Positions 52,948 through 63,283 of a stretch of DNA of 64,000 nucleotides are shown one piece after another (positions within the stretch are counted from its first letter, which is position 1; the number at the start of each line of letters is the position of its first letter). The position numbers and the translations under genes were made by a program. The notes beneath the pieces are model-generated. The model saw only the letters and a program-made list of their open reading frames with translations. It was not told the DNA's origin and ran no database searches. Source of the stretch: JAJZKE01 sp963762395 (GTDB lineage Bacteria > Patescibacteriota > Saccharimonadia > Saccharimonadales > UBA4665). The stretch is taken from contig CAVXKL010000001.1 of assembly GCA_963762395.1 (NCBI GenBank), positions 186,001-250,000 of the forward strand. The letters are read 5' to 3'.

Positions 52948-54040
52948 TCTTTTAAAGCCGAACTTAACCAAAGATGAGCTAGAAATAGCCGTCGAATCAA
53001 TGGGTGAGGGCTGTTTTATTATCAACCGTCAAGGCCTTGTCATACGAGCCAACAAAATAGCCCTCAATCTTCACACCTACAAAGAAAAAGACATAATCGG
53101 ACAAAAGTTACTATCTAAAGTAAAGATTTTAAATGTTAACAAGGAAGTAATTAAGACAGCGAACAGACCAATAGTTAAGGCCATTATATCTGGTCGTCCC
53201 GTTTACGATTATGTCTATCTAAAAAGGAAAGATAAAAAGATTATCCCTATTTTTGTCAGTGCCGCACCGATCATTCAAAATGGTAAACCAATCGGCGTCA
53301 TTGAAATATTCAGGGATATATCAATGGAAGAAGCTGTCGATCAAATGAAGAGCGAGTTCATATCTTTAGCCTCACACCAACTCAGAACACCTCTCACATC
53401 AATAAAGACATATTCACATATGCTTCTAGATGGCTATATGGGTACGATTGATAAACAAAAGAGACCCGCTCTTGAAGTTATAGTAACAGCTTCAAACCGG
53501 ATGAATGAACTTATTGCCAATCTTTTAGATATAACCCGGTTAGAAAGCGGCGCCATTGTCGCCGAAAGAAAAACAGTCGATATAATCCAGGTTATTAATG
53601 AGGTCTTGGACGAAATGCAAACTTTAGCTAAATATAAGTCAATAACCTTAAAGCTGGTATTAAAAGGTAAAGAATCCGTCAAAATACGATCAGATAGATC
53701 AATTATTACGGAAATATTAGCCAACCTAGTTTCTAATGCCATAAAATATTCCAAAGAAAAAGGCATAGTCACCATAATTGTTACACCGGCAAGTGACAAG
53801 ATAATAGTTACTGTTAAAGATAACGGGCTAGGTATACCAGCCCAAGCAAAAAAACAAGTCTTTTCTAAATTTTTTAGAGCACCTAATGCCATCCGTCTAG
53901 AATCTAACGGCACCGGACTAGGTCTTTATTTAGTAAAAGGACTAGTCGATGAACTAGACGGACATATTTCCTTTACCTCTCAAGAAAACAAGGGTACGGC
54001 TTTTAAAGTCAGCCTGCCTCGTAAATTTAATCCGATTTAG
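52940..54040 (+). CDS. PAS-domain sensor histidine kinase
   Basis: A 366-residue soluble kinase: PAS domain (about 12-130, VESMGEGCFIINRQGLVIRA), H-box SLASHQLRTPLTSIKTY, N-box ANLVSNAIKYSKE and G-boxes DNGLGIP and GTGLGLYLV. No response regulator is adjacent, though a regulator is encoded at 56.4 kb. Similar in layout to the kinase at 20.6 kb, suggesting paralogues. Confidence 0.93.
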   Translation: MVNLLKPNLTKDELEIAVESMGEGCFIINRQGLVIRANKIALNLHTYKEKDIIGQKLLSKVKILNVNKEVIKTANRPIVKAIISGRPVYDYVYLKRKDKKIIPIFVSAAPIIQNGKPIGVIEIFRDISMEEAVDQMKSEFISLASHQLRTPLTSIKTYSHMLLDGYMGTIDKQKRPALEVIVTASNRMNELIANLLDITRLESGAIVAERKTVDIIQVINEVLDEMQTLAKYKSITLKLVLKGKESVKIRSDRSIITEILANLVSNAIKYSKEKGIVTIIVTPASDKIIVTVKDNGLGIPAQAKKQVFSKFFRAPNAIRLESNGTGLGLYLVKGLVDELDGHISFTSQENKGTAFKVSLPRKFNPI

Positions 54041-54209
54041 TGACAAATATATTCCACATAATTACTTTGGGTAGCCCCAGGCACAAACTGACCATGCTAA
54101 AGTATTAGATGAGCTGATAGTATTAGTAAAAATGTCACAGCTTAATTTAAGCTAATAACATTTAAATCTGGATGAGTAGATCATAGCAGTCCTAAAAGGA
54201 ATCAAAAAC

Positions 54210-55658
54210 ATGAATGTAGTCAGCCGTGGAATCCGTAACGCCTTTAGAAACTTTACTAGAAGCGCATCGATTATTGTTATTCTAGGCCTTGCCATCGGCT
54301 TAAGCCTGGTAATGGTTATAGCCCGTCAAGCAGTATCAAATAAGATCAGCTCCGTCGACAGCTCCGTCGGTAATACCGTATCCATAACGCCAGCTGGCTA
54401 CAGCAGTTTCTCATCCGTTAATAATGCCTTGACTACTTCCGAGTTATCTAAAGTCGCTAATCTGCCTCACGTAACAGGACTCAACGAAACACTGACGGAT
54501 CGCTTAACAACTATTGGCTCGGCAACATCGACTTTTGGTAACAATACAAATAGCAGCACTGGCCAAACTAGCTTAACATCGCCAGTAACTATTAACTTTA
54601 ATCACTCGGGCGGCAACGGTCCCAGTCTGTTTGTAAGCGGCGGAGGCAGCGGTGCTAGCTTACCAACCAACTTCAGTCCGCCAATAACAATAATCGGTAC
54701 TAACGATCCGCTATACATAAATGGTGCAAGCTTGACTATATCCAGCGGCAATGCTATTAGCGGCAGTTCGTCAGTAGATAACGCTATGGTCAGCACGGCC
54801 ATGGCTAGTAAGAATAACTTAAAAGTAGGCTCAACCTTCACAGCCTACAGCCAGACCCTAACTGTTTCCGCCATCTTCAAGGGTTCATCGGATAGTGCCC
54901 TAGCTGACAATATTGTGGTCTCACTGCCAACCGAACAAGCCTTAAGTAGTCAAAGCGGTGACGTGACTAACGCTAGCGCTACAATTGACTCACTGTCCAA
55001 TCTGACTACGGCAACGAACGAGATTAAAAAATCTCTAGGTTCATCGGCTACGGTCACCAGCGCTCTTCAAGAAGCTCAAGCCACCACTTCACCACTGAAC
55101 AATGTTAAGACTATCACTGCTTACAGCTTAATTGGCGCCCTAATTGCCGCCATAGTTATCATCTTCCTCATAATGATCATGATAGTCAGAGAGAGAAGAA
55201 GAGAAATTGGCGTCCTAAAAGCTATCGGCGCGTCTAACATTAAGGTGGTCTTCCAATTCATGAGTGAAGCCATAACCTTGACTTTGGCCGGTTCAATTAT
55301 CGGCATTATTATTGGCGTAGCAGTTGCTAGCCCGATAACCCATCTTTTAGTAAATAATGCATCAACATCATCAACATCTGCGTCTGCTACAGTCCCCGGT
55401 GGCGCAGTAACGCGTACGTCCGGCCCTGGAGGTTTTGGCGGTATAGCCAATGGCAACGGTAATTTTAGACTAAGAGAAACTAACACCGGCGCTTTCGGAG
55501 GAATTAGAAATAGTATAGGAAATATTCAAACGGTCGTTGGCTGGTCAATAGTCTTAGATGGTGTTGGCGCGGCCATAGTTATTGCCGTCATCGGCAGTAC
55601 GGCTGCGTCATTCCTAATTTCTAAGATCCGTCCAGCTGAAGTCATGAGGGTTGAATAG
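54210..55658 (+). CDS. MacB-like ABC transporter permease (FtsX domain)
   Basis: A 482-residue protein: N-terminal membrane segment (IIVILGLAIGLSLVMVIA), a large Ser/Thr/Asn-rich extracytoplasmic MacB_PCD-type domain (about 45-300), then three C-terminal segments with the FtsX block VRERRREIGVLKAIGASN. Such systems export peptides or act as mechanotransmitters rather than importers. AAAGGAA site upstream. Operon with ATPase, regulator and kinase. Confidence 0.9.
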   Translation: MNVVSRGIRNAFRNFTRSASIIVILGLAIGLSLVMVIARQAVSNKISSVDSSVGNTVSITPAGYSSFSSVNNALTTSELSKVANLPHVTGLNETLTDRLTTIGSATSTFGNNTNSSTGQTSLTSPVTINFNHSGGNGPSLFVSGGGSGASLPTNFSPPITIIGTNDPLYINGASLTISSGNAISGSSSVDNAMVSTAMASKNNLKVGSTFTAYSQTLTVSAIFKGSSDSALADNIVVSLPTEQALSSQSGDVTNASATIDSLSNLTTATNEIKKSLGSSATVTSALQEAQATTSPLNNVKTITAYSLIGALIAAIVIIFLIMIMIVRERRREIGVLKAIGASNIKVVFQFMSEAITLTLAGSIIGIIIGVAVASPITHLLVNNASTSSTSASATVPGGAVTRTSGPGGFGGIANGNGNFRLRETNTGAFGGIRNSIGNIQTVVGWSIVLDGVGAAIVIAVIGSTAASFLISKIRPAEVMRVE

Positions 55659-55666
55659 GAGAACAT

Positions 55667-56338
55667 ATGCTACAAGTAGATAAAATCAGTAAAACATTTA
55701 GAACAAGCGGCGGTGAAGTTAAGGCCGTAGACAGTGTCAGTTTTGAAGTGCCTGATGGCAAATTCACCAGTATTATTGGCCAAAGCGGTAGCGGCAAGAG
55801 TACGCTACTTAGCCTTCTTGGCGGTCTAGATCAACCAACAAGCGGTTCAATAGTTGTTGACAACCAAGATATCACTAATATGACCGATCACTCCCTAATC
55901 CATTACCGCGGTCAGAAAATCGGTTTTGTTTTCCAAAACTATAACCTCGTACCAAACCTAACGGCTATTGAAAATATCTGCCTGCCAATGGAATTTGCCG
56001 GTATAAGTAAGAGTAAAAGATTAGAAAGAGCTAAGAGTCTGCTGGCGGAAGTAGGCTTAAGTCCCGATCAAATGGACCGAAAGCCAGGCCGTTTAAGCGG
56101 TGGCCAGCAACAGCGAGTAGCTATAGCCAGGGCTCTTGCTAACAAGCCGAAATTAATCCTTGCCGATGAGCCAACCGGTAATTTAGACTCCCAAACAGGC
56201 AAGATGATCTTTGGTCTGCTTCATGATCTCGCCAAAAAAGAGAACACCACCATTATTGTTGTCACCCATGATCTCGCTATTGCCGGCAGGACAGACATTA
56301 CCTTTACTCTTAGCGACGGCAAGCTGATCAAGAACTAG
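55667..56338 (+). CDS. ABC transporter ATPase (MacB/LolD type)
   Basis: A 223-residue ATPase with Walker A GQSGSGKSTLL, Q-loop VFQNYNLVPNLT, signature LSGGQQQRVAIARAL, Walker B LILADEPTGNLDS and the switch His in VVTHD. It lies 8 nt after the permease and completes the transporter. Confidence 0.95.
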   Translation: MLQVDKISKTFRTSGGEVKAVDSVSFEVPDGKFTSIIGQSGSGKSTLLSLLGGLDQPTSGSIVVDNQDITNMTDHSLIHYRGQKIGFVFQNYNLVPNLTAIENICLPMEFAGISKSKRLERAKSLLAEVGLSPDQMDRKPGRLSGGQQQRVAIARALANKPKLILADEPTGNLDSQTGKMIFGLLHDLAKKENTTIIVVTHDLAIAGRTDITFTLSDGKLIKN

Positions 56339-56390
56339 CTTCCGGCTCTTTATTAAGCTATTTCTCATTTAACAGATTATACTTAGAAGT

Positions 56391-57068
56391 ATGAGAATAC
56401 TGGTGATCGAAGACGAGCCCAAAATAGCCCAGGCTATTAAGAAAGGCCTGGAACTTAAAGGTTACGCCGTAGACAAAGTTTATGACTCGGAAAGCGGCCT
56501 GGCTTATGCCCAAGATCCGGACTATGATCTGATCGTTTTAGACCGTATGCTGCCCGGCAAAATAGACGGCGCTGAATTATGCCGTGAGCTTAGAGCTGGC
56601 GACATCCATACACCAGTAATTATGCTGACCGCCAAAGGCACGATAGGCGACAGAGTCGAGGGCTTAAACAGCGGCGCCGATGATTACTTAGTTAAACCAT
56701 TCTCTTTTGACGAGTTAACGGCTAGGGTAAGGGCGCTTCTAAGGAGACCACCAGTCAGCGTCGGCTCAGTTGTAACGCTTGATGATTTAAGTCTTAACCC
56801 TCAAAGTTATGAAGTTAGACGCGGTGATCAGCCAGTTAAATTATCTAAAAAAGAGTTCTCACTGCTTGAATACTTGATGCACCACCAGGGTCAGGTTATA
56901 ACTAAGGAAATGATTGTCAGTCATATTTGGGATCAAGAGGCGGATATACTACCTAACACGATCGAGGTATATATTGGTTACTTAAGAAACAAGATAGACC
57001 GGCCATTTCCAGATAGCAAGCCACTGATACATACAATGCGCGGCTTTGGATATAAACTAAGCGCCTAA
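56391..57068 (+). CDS. OmpR-family response regulator
   Basis: A 225-residue regulator: receiver domain with IEDEPKIAQ, phospho-acceptor Asp in LIVLDRMLPG (about 51) and KPFSFDELTARVRALLRR; then a winged-helix trans_reg_C domain (LSKKEFSLLEYLMHHQGQVIT; IEVYIGYLRNKID). It probably controls the adjacent ABC transporter, as in BceRS/MacB-type modules. Confidence 0.96.
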   Translation: MRILVIEDEPKIAQAIKKGLELKGYAVDKVYDSESGLAYAQDPDYDLIVLDRMLPGKIDGAELCRELRAGDIHTPVIMLTAKGTIGDRVEGLNSGADDYLVKPFSFDELTARVRALLRRPPVSVGSVVTLDDLSLNPQSYEVRRGDQPVKLSKKEFSLLEYLMHHQGQVITKEMIVSHIWDQEADILPNTIEVYIGYLRNKIDRPFPDSKPLIHTMRGFGYKLSA

Positions 57069-57083
57069 GTAAAAAGGAGGACC

Positions 57084-58085
57084 ATGTTTCGTTCCGCGAC
57101 CTTAAGATTAACTGCCTGGTACTTAGGCTTGGTTATGTTTATTAGTATCCTGTTTAGTTTTGTCGTTTATCATATCGGTACCAACGAAATAGCTAGAAGC
57201 CTGCATCTTCAATCGGCCAGGATATATAGCCAGTTCCCAATTTTTGATAACGATGACCTAATCCATCCAAGACCATACATAGCCAATAGTGACCACGATT
57301 TGTTGTTTAGGCTATTTTTCCTAAATATTGTCGTTTTGGTTCTAGCCGGTCTTGCCAGCTATTGGCTAGCTAAGCGAACACTAGAACCAATTGAAGAAGC
57401 CCACGAACAACAAAAAAGATTTACCTCGGATGTCAGTCATGAACTTAGAACGCCTCTAACCGCCATTAAAATGGAAAGCGAAGTGGCGCTTTTAAACTCT
57501 AAAGCGTCATCTAAAGAACTTAAAGACACGCTTCATAGCAATCTAGAAGAAGTAGATAAACTCGAGAGCCTTATTAACAACTTGCTCAGACTATCCCGTC
57601 TGGAGGCCGACGAACTAAAACAAAACTTTGTACCTGTTAACTCCAAAGAAGTTGTTAAATCAGCAGTTAAACAGGTCACTCTACAAGCGGATCAAAAAAA
57701 TATTCTTATTGAAGAAAATGTCATCGATCGTCAGTTTATGGGAGATAAAGACAGCATCACCCAGCTTTTGGTCATACTTCTAGATAACGCCATTAAATAC
57801 AGCCCACTCGGCTCAAACGTTAAGATTGGTGCCGAGATAGAAGATAACAAGTTAGTATTTAAAGTTATAGATAGCGGTTCCGGCATAGGCAAGGAAGCTC
57901 TTGATCATATCTTTGATAGGTTTTACCGCGAAGAAGATTCCAGAAATAAACAAAGTGAAAAAGAAGGTTACGGACTAGGACTATCAATTGCTAAAATGAT
58001 AGCCGATGTCCACGACGCCGTCATAACGGTTAAAAGTCAGATTGGCAAAGGCACCGAAGTAGAAGTAAGATTTAACACAAAGTAG
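57084..58085 (+). CDS. Membrane sensor histidine kinase
   Basis: A 333-residue kinase with two membrane segments (about 10-32 and 72-94) around a short outer loop of about 40 residues, then H-box VSHELRTPLTAI, N-box LLDNAIKYSP, G-boxes DSGSGIG and GYGLGLSIA. Cognate kinase of the regulator 15 nt upstream. The short sensor loop fits kinases that sense through a transporter or in the membrane. Confidence 0.95.
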   Translation: MFRSATLRLTAWYLGLVMFISILFSFVVYHIGTNEIARSLHLQSARIYSQFPIFDNDDLIHPRPYIANSDHDLLFRLFFLNIVVLVLAGLASYWLAKRTLEPIEEAHEQQKRFTSDVSHELRTPLTAIKMESEVALLNSKASSKELKDTLHSNLEEVDKLESLINNLLRLSRLEADELKQNFVPVNSKEVVKSAVKQVTLQADQKNILIEENVIDRQFMGDKDSITQLLVILLDNAIKYSPLGSNVKIGAEIEDNKLVFKVIDSGSGIGKEALDHIFDRFYREEDSRNKQSEKEGYGLGLSIAKMIADVHDAVITVKSQIGKGTEVEVRFNTK

Positions 58086-58180
58086 GTTAGCATAGATATT
58101 AGTATCTGGTAATATATTGATAACGAACAACCAAAAACGTTAGAATAAACTTTACTGATCAAAATTATTACTTAAAATAG

Positions 58181-59050
58181 ATGAAACCCAAGGACAAAAT
58201 TAATACCTACTACCACTTGGCAAAGCCCAGGCTTGTTGGCCGTGGTTTACTAACTGCCGCTGCTGGCTTTTTCTTTGCTTCTCACTGGAGCAACAGTTAC
58301 TCCACACTTGTCGGCCTACTAATCGGCTTAGGCTTAGTCCTTAGCTGCGCCGGTGTACTCAGTAGCGTATTTAACCGGGACATTGACTCTAAGATGGTTA
58401 GTGCTAGAAAGAAGGCTACACTGACCAGCGAAATTGAAGTTCATAAGGCTGTTAAATATGCTGCCTTTATGGGCATTTTGGGCTTAGCCATGCTCGCTAT
58501 ATATGCCAACATTCTGACGTTGATTATTGCCTTATTCGGACTACTTATTTACGTCGTTATATATAACTACTTAAAACGAAAAACAATTTACGGGGCCTTA
58601 ATTGGCGCTGCAGCCGGGGCAATACCGCCGGTTATTGGCTACTGTGCTTTTACAGATAGTTTAGATATTGGTGGAGTTATCATTTTTCTAATTTTTGTTT
58701 GCTGGCAGTTAGTCCACTTCCATGGCCTAGCCCTATATAAACAGAGGGAATATAAGGAGAGGGGTCTGCCTATTTGGCCAAACGTTAAAGGCGTCGCTAG
58801 CTCCCAATTCCAGACTCTATTTGCTATTGGCGCACTTAGCGTTTTAATGGTTGCCCTCCTTGTCTTTGGCTACGTTGGTTATGTCTTTTTGCTGATCGGG
58901 CTGGCTTTAGGCCTTGGCTGGCTTTGGTACTGCTCGCTGCTAGTTAGCCGCTTAACCCCCTCAGCTTGGGGTAAGAAGGTCTTTACGTCTTCACTAGCCA
59001 TTATCCTGCTGCTGTCTATTGGCCTGGCTATAGGCCCGCTATTGGCCTAA
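58181..59050 (+). CDS. Protoheme IX farnesyltransferase (CyoE/CtaB-like)
   Basis: Adds a farnesyl tail to heme b to give heme O for haem-copper oxidases. The 289-residue UbiA-family protein has about eight membrane segments, the prenyl-diphosphate motif FNRDIDSKM (N-x2-D-x-D-like) and the family block YNYLKRKTIYGALIGAAAGAIPPVIGY. No oxidase subunit gene lies in this window. Leaderless-type start near a weak -10. Confidence 0.85.
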   Translation: MKPKDKINTYYHLAKPRLVGRGLLTAAAGFFFASHWSNSYSTLVGLLIGLGLVLSCAGVLSSVFNRDIDSKMVSARKKATLTSEIEVHKAVKYAAFMGILGLAMLAIYANILTLIIALFGLLIYVVIYNYLKRKTIYGALIGAAAGAIPPVIGYCAFTDSLDIGGVIIFLIFVCWQLVHFHGLALYKQREYKERGLPIWPNVKGVASSQFQTLFAIGALSVLMVALLVFGYVGYVFLLIGLALGLGWLWYCSLLVSRLTPSAWGKKVFTSSLAIILLLSIGLAIGPLLA

Positions 59051-59076
59051 AATTCGCTTAGCTTAAGCTCACAAGA

Positions 59077-59082
59077 TACAAT
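59077..59082 (+). promoter_or_regulatory. -10 box of the helicase gene
   Basis: TACAAT ending 9 nt before ATG 59092. Confidence 0.45.
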
Positions 59083-59091
59083 AGGTATTAG

Positions 59092-62000
59092 ATGCAGTCA
59101 GACTTTAACTTAGAGTATAAGAAGCTTAATGACGATCAAAAAGCAGCTGTTGACTATATTGACGGTCCGCTTTTGGTTATTGCTGGCCCCGGGACAGGCA
59201 AAACCCAGCTGCTAAGCCTAAGAGCGGCAAATATTCTTAAGTTAACCGATACGCTACCAGATAATATTCTCTGCCTAACATTCACCGAAGTTGGCGCTAA
59301 AGAAATGCGTGACCGACTAATTAAAATGATTGGCGATGATGCCTATAAAATAACGATCAGCACTTATCACAGCTTCGGCAGTGAAATAATCCGGCAGTAC
59401 CCGGAATTCTTCTCTGGCGTTAACCTAAGACCAATAAACAGGTTAAAATCAGAAACCGTCATCCGTGAACTAATGGATTATCTCCCCTATACCAACGAAT
59501 TAAAAAACGATGAGATGGTGACGAGAATAGCCGAAATTATCAGTTGGTCTAAAAGAGCCCTGTTGGGCCCGGAAGATATCCAAAAAGTCGCTAAATCCAA
59601 CCTAGACTTTATATCTCAAACCTGTAATCTTACTCTTCAGCTGACAAATGACATTTCTCGAGCGGCCTATAAATACGTAAATAATTTTAAAAAGCTGATC
59701 TTAGACAATAAGGCGGCAAACCTGCCGGCTGGTGTTGAATCTATAGCCACTCTATGGAATGATCAGCTTGAAGAAGCAATTGACGAGTGCTTAAAGACAA
59801 GAAAGGCAAGCAGCCTGTCTATGTGGAAGTCTAATTTTCTCGAAAAAGATGACAGCGGCCAGTATGTACCGAAAGGCAAAAAAACTAATGAGACTTTGGC
59901 TAAGTTTGCCGACTTTTATTCAAGCTACGTACGTAAACTAGCTGCAGATAATCTGTACGACTTTGACGACATGATACTTATGTCAATTAAAGCTATGAAA
60001 AGCCATGACGATCTTAAATATAACCTACAGGAAAAATACCAGTACATCATGCTTGACGAATATCAGGACACGAATGCTGCTCAGGCTGAGCTAGTAAGTC
60101 TACTGACAGATAACGATATCTTTGAAGGCCGGCCGAATGTTATGGCCGTTGGTGATGATGATCAGGCTATTTTTGCCTTTCAGGGAGCAAATCATTTTAA
60201 TATGCTCAGTTTTGTCAGTCAGTATAAAGATGTTAAGCAGATAACCCTTAAAAATAACTACCGCTCGACACAGTTAATTATCGACCTATCTTCTAGTGTT
60301 GCCGATCAAATAAATGAACGTTTAACCAAGCTGCTAGACGGTATTAATAAGAACTTTAAATCGGTCAGAAAAGAAGCAGGCAGTATATCTAGCAAAGAGT
60401 TTAATAACGAGCTTACTGAGTATGCCTGGCTTGCTAGTGAAGTAAAACACATGCCGGCTAAAGAGATAGCAATCATTGCTCCAGAACACAAATATCTGGA
60501 AAGGGCTTCGGCTTACTTAACTAAAGAGGGCGTACCAATAAGCTATGAGCGCAAAGAAGATATCTTAGAAGACCCGCTAATGGACCAGATAATAACCATG
60601 TTAAGACTAGTACAGGCAATAGCTGATCAAAATAACAACCTGGCCGATTCCTTGTTATCTTCAGTCTTAAACTATGATTTCTTTGAGTTACCAACAGAAG
60701 ATATCTGGCGATTGTCCTGGAAAGCCCGTGATACATTCACTCCGTGGCTGGAACTACTTCTCAAAAACCCGAAGACCAAAAATACCGCCTTAATGTTTAT
60801 TAAACTGGCTGCCAATTCAAAGATTTATCGCTACGATTTTATAATTGACCAGATCGTTGGTTTAAGTGACATTGTCATTAGTGAAGCTAAAAAGAAAGCA
60901 GTTATATCACCGTTTCTTAACTACTACAGCCAGCCGGATGATGATCCTATCCCCAGGACACTACAAAATCTAATTGTTTTAAGAGAACAATTTATTGACT
61001 TTAACTTAGAAAATACAAAAGCTCTGTTAATATCTGATTTAATTAAGTTTGTTGATCAGCTGACACTCTCAGCCGTCAAGCTTACAAATAATATAAACGT
61101 TGGCGCATACGAAGCAAAAGTTAAACTAATGACCGTCCACGGATCAAAAGGCCTTGAGTTTGACACTGTTATCTTACCGTCGTATATAAACGAGGTTTGG
61201 GATATAAAACGCTCTGGTCGTAACCAAATAGGTTTGCCACTGAACCTAGAGTACATCAAAGAAGGCGCTGAAGACCGTGACGATGAAAGACTAAGAATGC
61301 TTTATGTCGCCCTAACAAGAGCTAAAAATACCGTTATTACCTTAAGCTATAACCAAGACGTCAGCGGCAAACTTACGACGCCTCTAAAATATTCCAAATT
61401 AGTACCAAGGCTGATAGATTTCAAATCTAAATATGATCTCGTGCCGCTATGGCAAAGTTATGAGCACATGCCGGACTTTACGCCCGAGCTTAAAACATTA
61501 ATTTATGACCGGATAAGTAACTACTCATTAAGCCCAACCGATCTTAATACTTTCATAGATATTAGAAATGCCGGTCCTAAGGATTTTCTAAAGTCTGCAG
61601 TCTTAGGCTACGTTACGCCGATTAAACCAAGGCAAGACTACGGCATAGCTATACATGCCAGCTTAGAGTGGCTTCAAAAAAGCTACAGTTCATCTGGTAG
61701 GCTGCCAACACTAAAACAGCTGCTTGAGCAATTTGAATCATCCCTAATAAAACGTCGTCTACTGGCTAATGACTTTAAGCTGCTCAAAGAGCAGGGAATA
61801 GACGCTTTAACCAATTACTACCGTGAAAATAAGGCTAGCCTGTCTGAAAAAGACATGGGCGAGTATAAAAGTGAGGGGTTGGTAATAGGCGGACTCAGAA
61901 TTGGCGGTAAAATAGACAAGCTAATTATAGACAATGACCAAAAACAAATAACCATTGTCGACTATAAAACCGGAAAATCTAAAGCCAAGTGGAACGCCAG

Positions 62001-62301
62001 TCCCCGGATGTATTTAAATAGCCACCAACTGTATTTTTATAAGCTCCTAATTGAAAAATCGACTAAGTTTAAAAACTATAAGGTAGTTGGCGGCCGACTG
62101 GAATTTGTTGAGCCTGAAGCTAAAAATAGTTTAGTTCTGCCGCTGGAATATACCGATACAGACCAGGAACGTCTAATTAAGCTTATTGAAGCCGTTTGGG
62201 CTCATATAAATATTCTTAATTTTCCTGATGTATCAGCTTACCCCGTTAGTCTAACTGGTATTAAGAAATTTGAGCAGGATTTAATTGATGGCAATATATA
62301 A
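59092..62301 (+). CDS. UvrD/PcrA-type helicase fused to a PD-(D/E)XK nuclease
   Basis: A 1069-residue SF1A helicase: Walker A AGPGTGKTQLL, motif Ia TFTEVGAKEMRDRL, motif II LDEYQDTNAAQ, motif III VGDDDQAIFAFQGAN, motif V VKLMTVHGSKGLEF and motif VI LYVALTRAKN. The C-terminal ~200 residues hold a RecB/AddB-like nuclease core: GGKIDKL, then IVDYKTGK (the D...D-x-K pattern). It probably does end resection and repair like AddA/RecB, in one chain. A strong terminator follows. Confidence 0.92.
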   Translation: MQSDFNLEYKKLNDDQKAAVDYIDGPLLVIAGPGTGKTQLLSLRAANILKLTDTLPDNILCLTFTEVGAKEMRDRLIKMIGDDAYKITISTYHSFGSEIIRQYPEFFSGVNLRPINRLKSETVIRELMDYLPYTNELKNDEMVTRIAEIISWSKRALLGPEDIQKVAKSNLDFISQTCNLTLQLTNDISRAAYKYVNNFKKLILDNKAANLPAGVESIATLWNDQLEEAIDECLKTRKASSLSMWKSNFLEKDDSGQYVPKGKKTNETLAKFADFYSSYVRKLAADNLYDFDDMILMSIKAMKSHDDLKYNLQEKYQYIMLDEYQDTNAAQAELVSLLTDNDIFEGRPNVMAVGDDDQAIFAFQGANHFNMLSFVSQYKDVKQITLKNNYRSTQLIIDLSSSVADQINERLTKLLDGINKNFKSVRKEAGSISSKEFNNELTEYAWLASEVKHMPAKEIAIIAPEHKYLERASAYLTKEGVPISYERKEDILEDPLMDQIITMLRLVQAIADQNNNLADSLLSSVLNYDFFELPTEDIWRLSWKARDTFTPWLELLLKNPKTKNTALMFIKLAANSKIYRYDFIIDQIVGLSDIVISEAKKKAVISPFLNYYSQPDDDPIPRTLQNLIVLREQFIDFNLENTKALLISDLIKFVDQLTLSAVKLTNNINVGAYEAKVKLMTVHGSKGLEFDTVILPSYINEVWDIKRSGRNQIGLPLNLEYIKEGAEDRDDERLRMLYVALTRAKNTVITLSYNQDVSGKLTTPLKYSKLVPRLIDFKSKYDLVPLWQSYEHMPDFTPELKTLIYDRISNYSLSPTDLNTFIDIRNAGPKDFLKSAVLGYVTPIKPRQDYGIAIHASLEWLQKSYSSSGRLPTLKQLLEQFESSLIKRRLLANDFKLLKEQGIDALTNYYRENKASLSEKDMGEYKSEGLVIGGLRIGGKIDKLIIDNDQKQITIVDYKTGKSKAKWNASPRMYLNSHQLYFYKLLIEKSTKFKNYKVVGGRLEFVEPEAKNSLVLPLEYTDTDQERLIKLIEAVWAHINILNFPDVSAYPVSLTGIKKFEQDLIDGNI

Positions 62302-62330
62302 AAGTGCCGCCTTTTTTAGGCGGCACTTTT
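62300..62330. terminator. Bidirectional intrinsic terminator
   Basis: Perfect 12-bp stem AAAAGTGCCGCC (62300-62311) and GGCGGCACTTTT (62319-62330) around a T-rich loop, between the convergent helicase and aquaporin genes. The A-run and T-run let it work in both directions. Confidence 0.93.
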
Positions 62331-62352
62331 AGACTAAGCTAGATTATTAACG

Positions 62353-63081
62353 TTATTTCTTAGCGCTTCGCTTAGCTTTTCTCTTTGCTGATTCAGATAC
62401 AGCTGAAGATTTTACACCGACAGACTTTGGCATAGCCACTAGGCTGGCAAAGTTAAATTTATTGCCATCAGTAAACAGCAGACCGTAAAGGTTGACACCG
62501 ACTACGGCACCAATGACTGGTCCCAGTACGTATGTACCCCATACCCATGCCCTTACACCTAGTGCTAAGGCTGGGTTAGCAAGACCAATGCCGGCTGTTG
62601 AAGCAGCAATCATGGCGATTACAATACCAAGTCCAACTGCAGGAGCAGTCAGGCTTCGAGGCCATTTTTTAAATGATGCGGCTGCCCATATTAGACCCAA
62701 AACGCCAGTGGCAACAGCTTCGGCAGCTAGAGTTCGGCCGCTAAAGTGACCACCGATATTTGTCAGTTTATTGTCAACGAAGTATGTGTAAACATAGTAA
62801 GCTGCCCAGGCACCCAATAGCTCAGCAGCAACCAGCACGACTGTCTTTAATGTCGACAAACGTCTTGCTGTCCATAAACCTATGGCAATAGCCGGGTTTA
62901 AATAAGCACCGGACAAATCACCAAACATAAAGACCATGGCAATGGCCGTCAATCCGGCAATTAGAGCCACGAAAAATGGCACACCTATTGTTGAACGTTG
63001 CACGCTTAATACAAGCAGTGTTAAAAAGCCTGTACCCAGAAACTCAGCTACGACGGTAGCTATATTCCGTTTTCCTAACAT
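62353..63081 (-). CDS. Aquaporin / MIP-family channel
   Basis: Water or glycerol channel of 242 residues with six membrane segments and both NPA motifs (LNPAIAIGLW and ANPALALGVRAWVWG). The Arg after the second NPA region (VRAW) is the selectivity-filter Arg. ATG 63081 is chosen because GGAGG with about 6-nt spacing precedes it; the ATG at 63096 overlaps that site. Lys/Arg/Ser-rich C-terminal tail. The next 202 nt to mscL hold AT-rich sequence only. Confidence 0.93.
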   Translation of the reverse strand: MLGKRNIATVVAEFLGTGFLTLLVLSVQRSTIGVPFFVALIAGLTAIAMVFMFGDLSGAYLNPAIAIGLWTARRLSTLKTVVLVAAELLGAWAAYYVYTYFVDNKLTNIGGHFSGRTLAAEAVATGVLGLIWAAASFKKWPRSLTAPAVGLGIVIAMIAASTAGIGLANPALALGVRAWVWGTYVLGPVIGAVVGVNLYGLLFTDGNKFNFASLVAMPKSVGVKSSAVSESAKRKAKRSAKK

Positions 63082-63283
63082 TATTGTAACCTCCATTATG
63101 TAATTATGACCTTAGAATAACCTTAAATATTCTATTTGTAAAGAAAGTCGAGATAAAGGACAACAGTTTTTATGTCAACATTGACTTGGTATTTATATAA
63201 TTTAGCGTCCCAATATTTCTCATTGTAATAGACATATTTACCCGCTATTGAAGTAATATATTTATATATAAAGAGGACTAATT

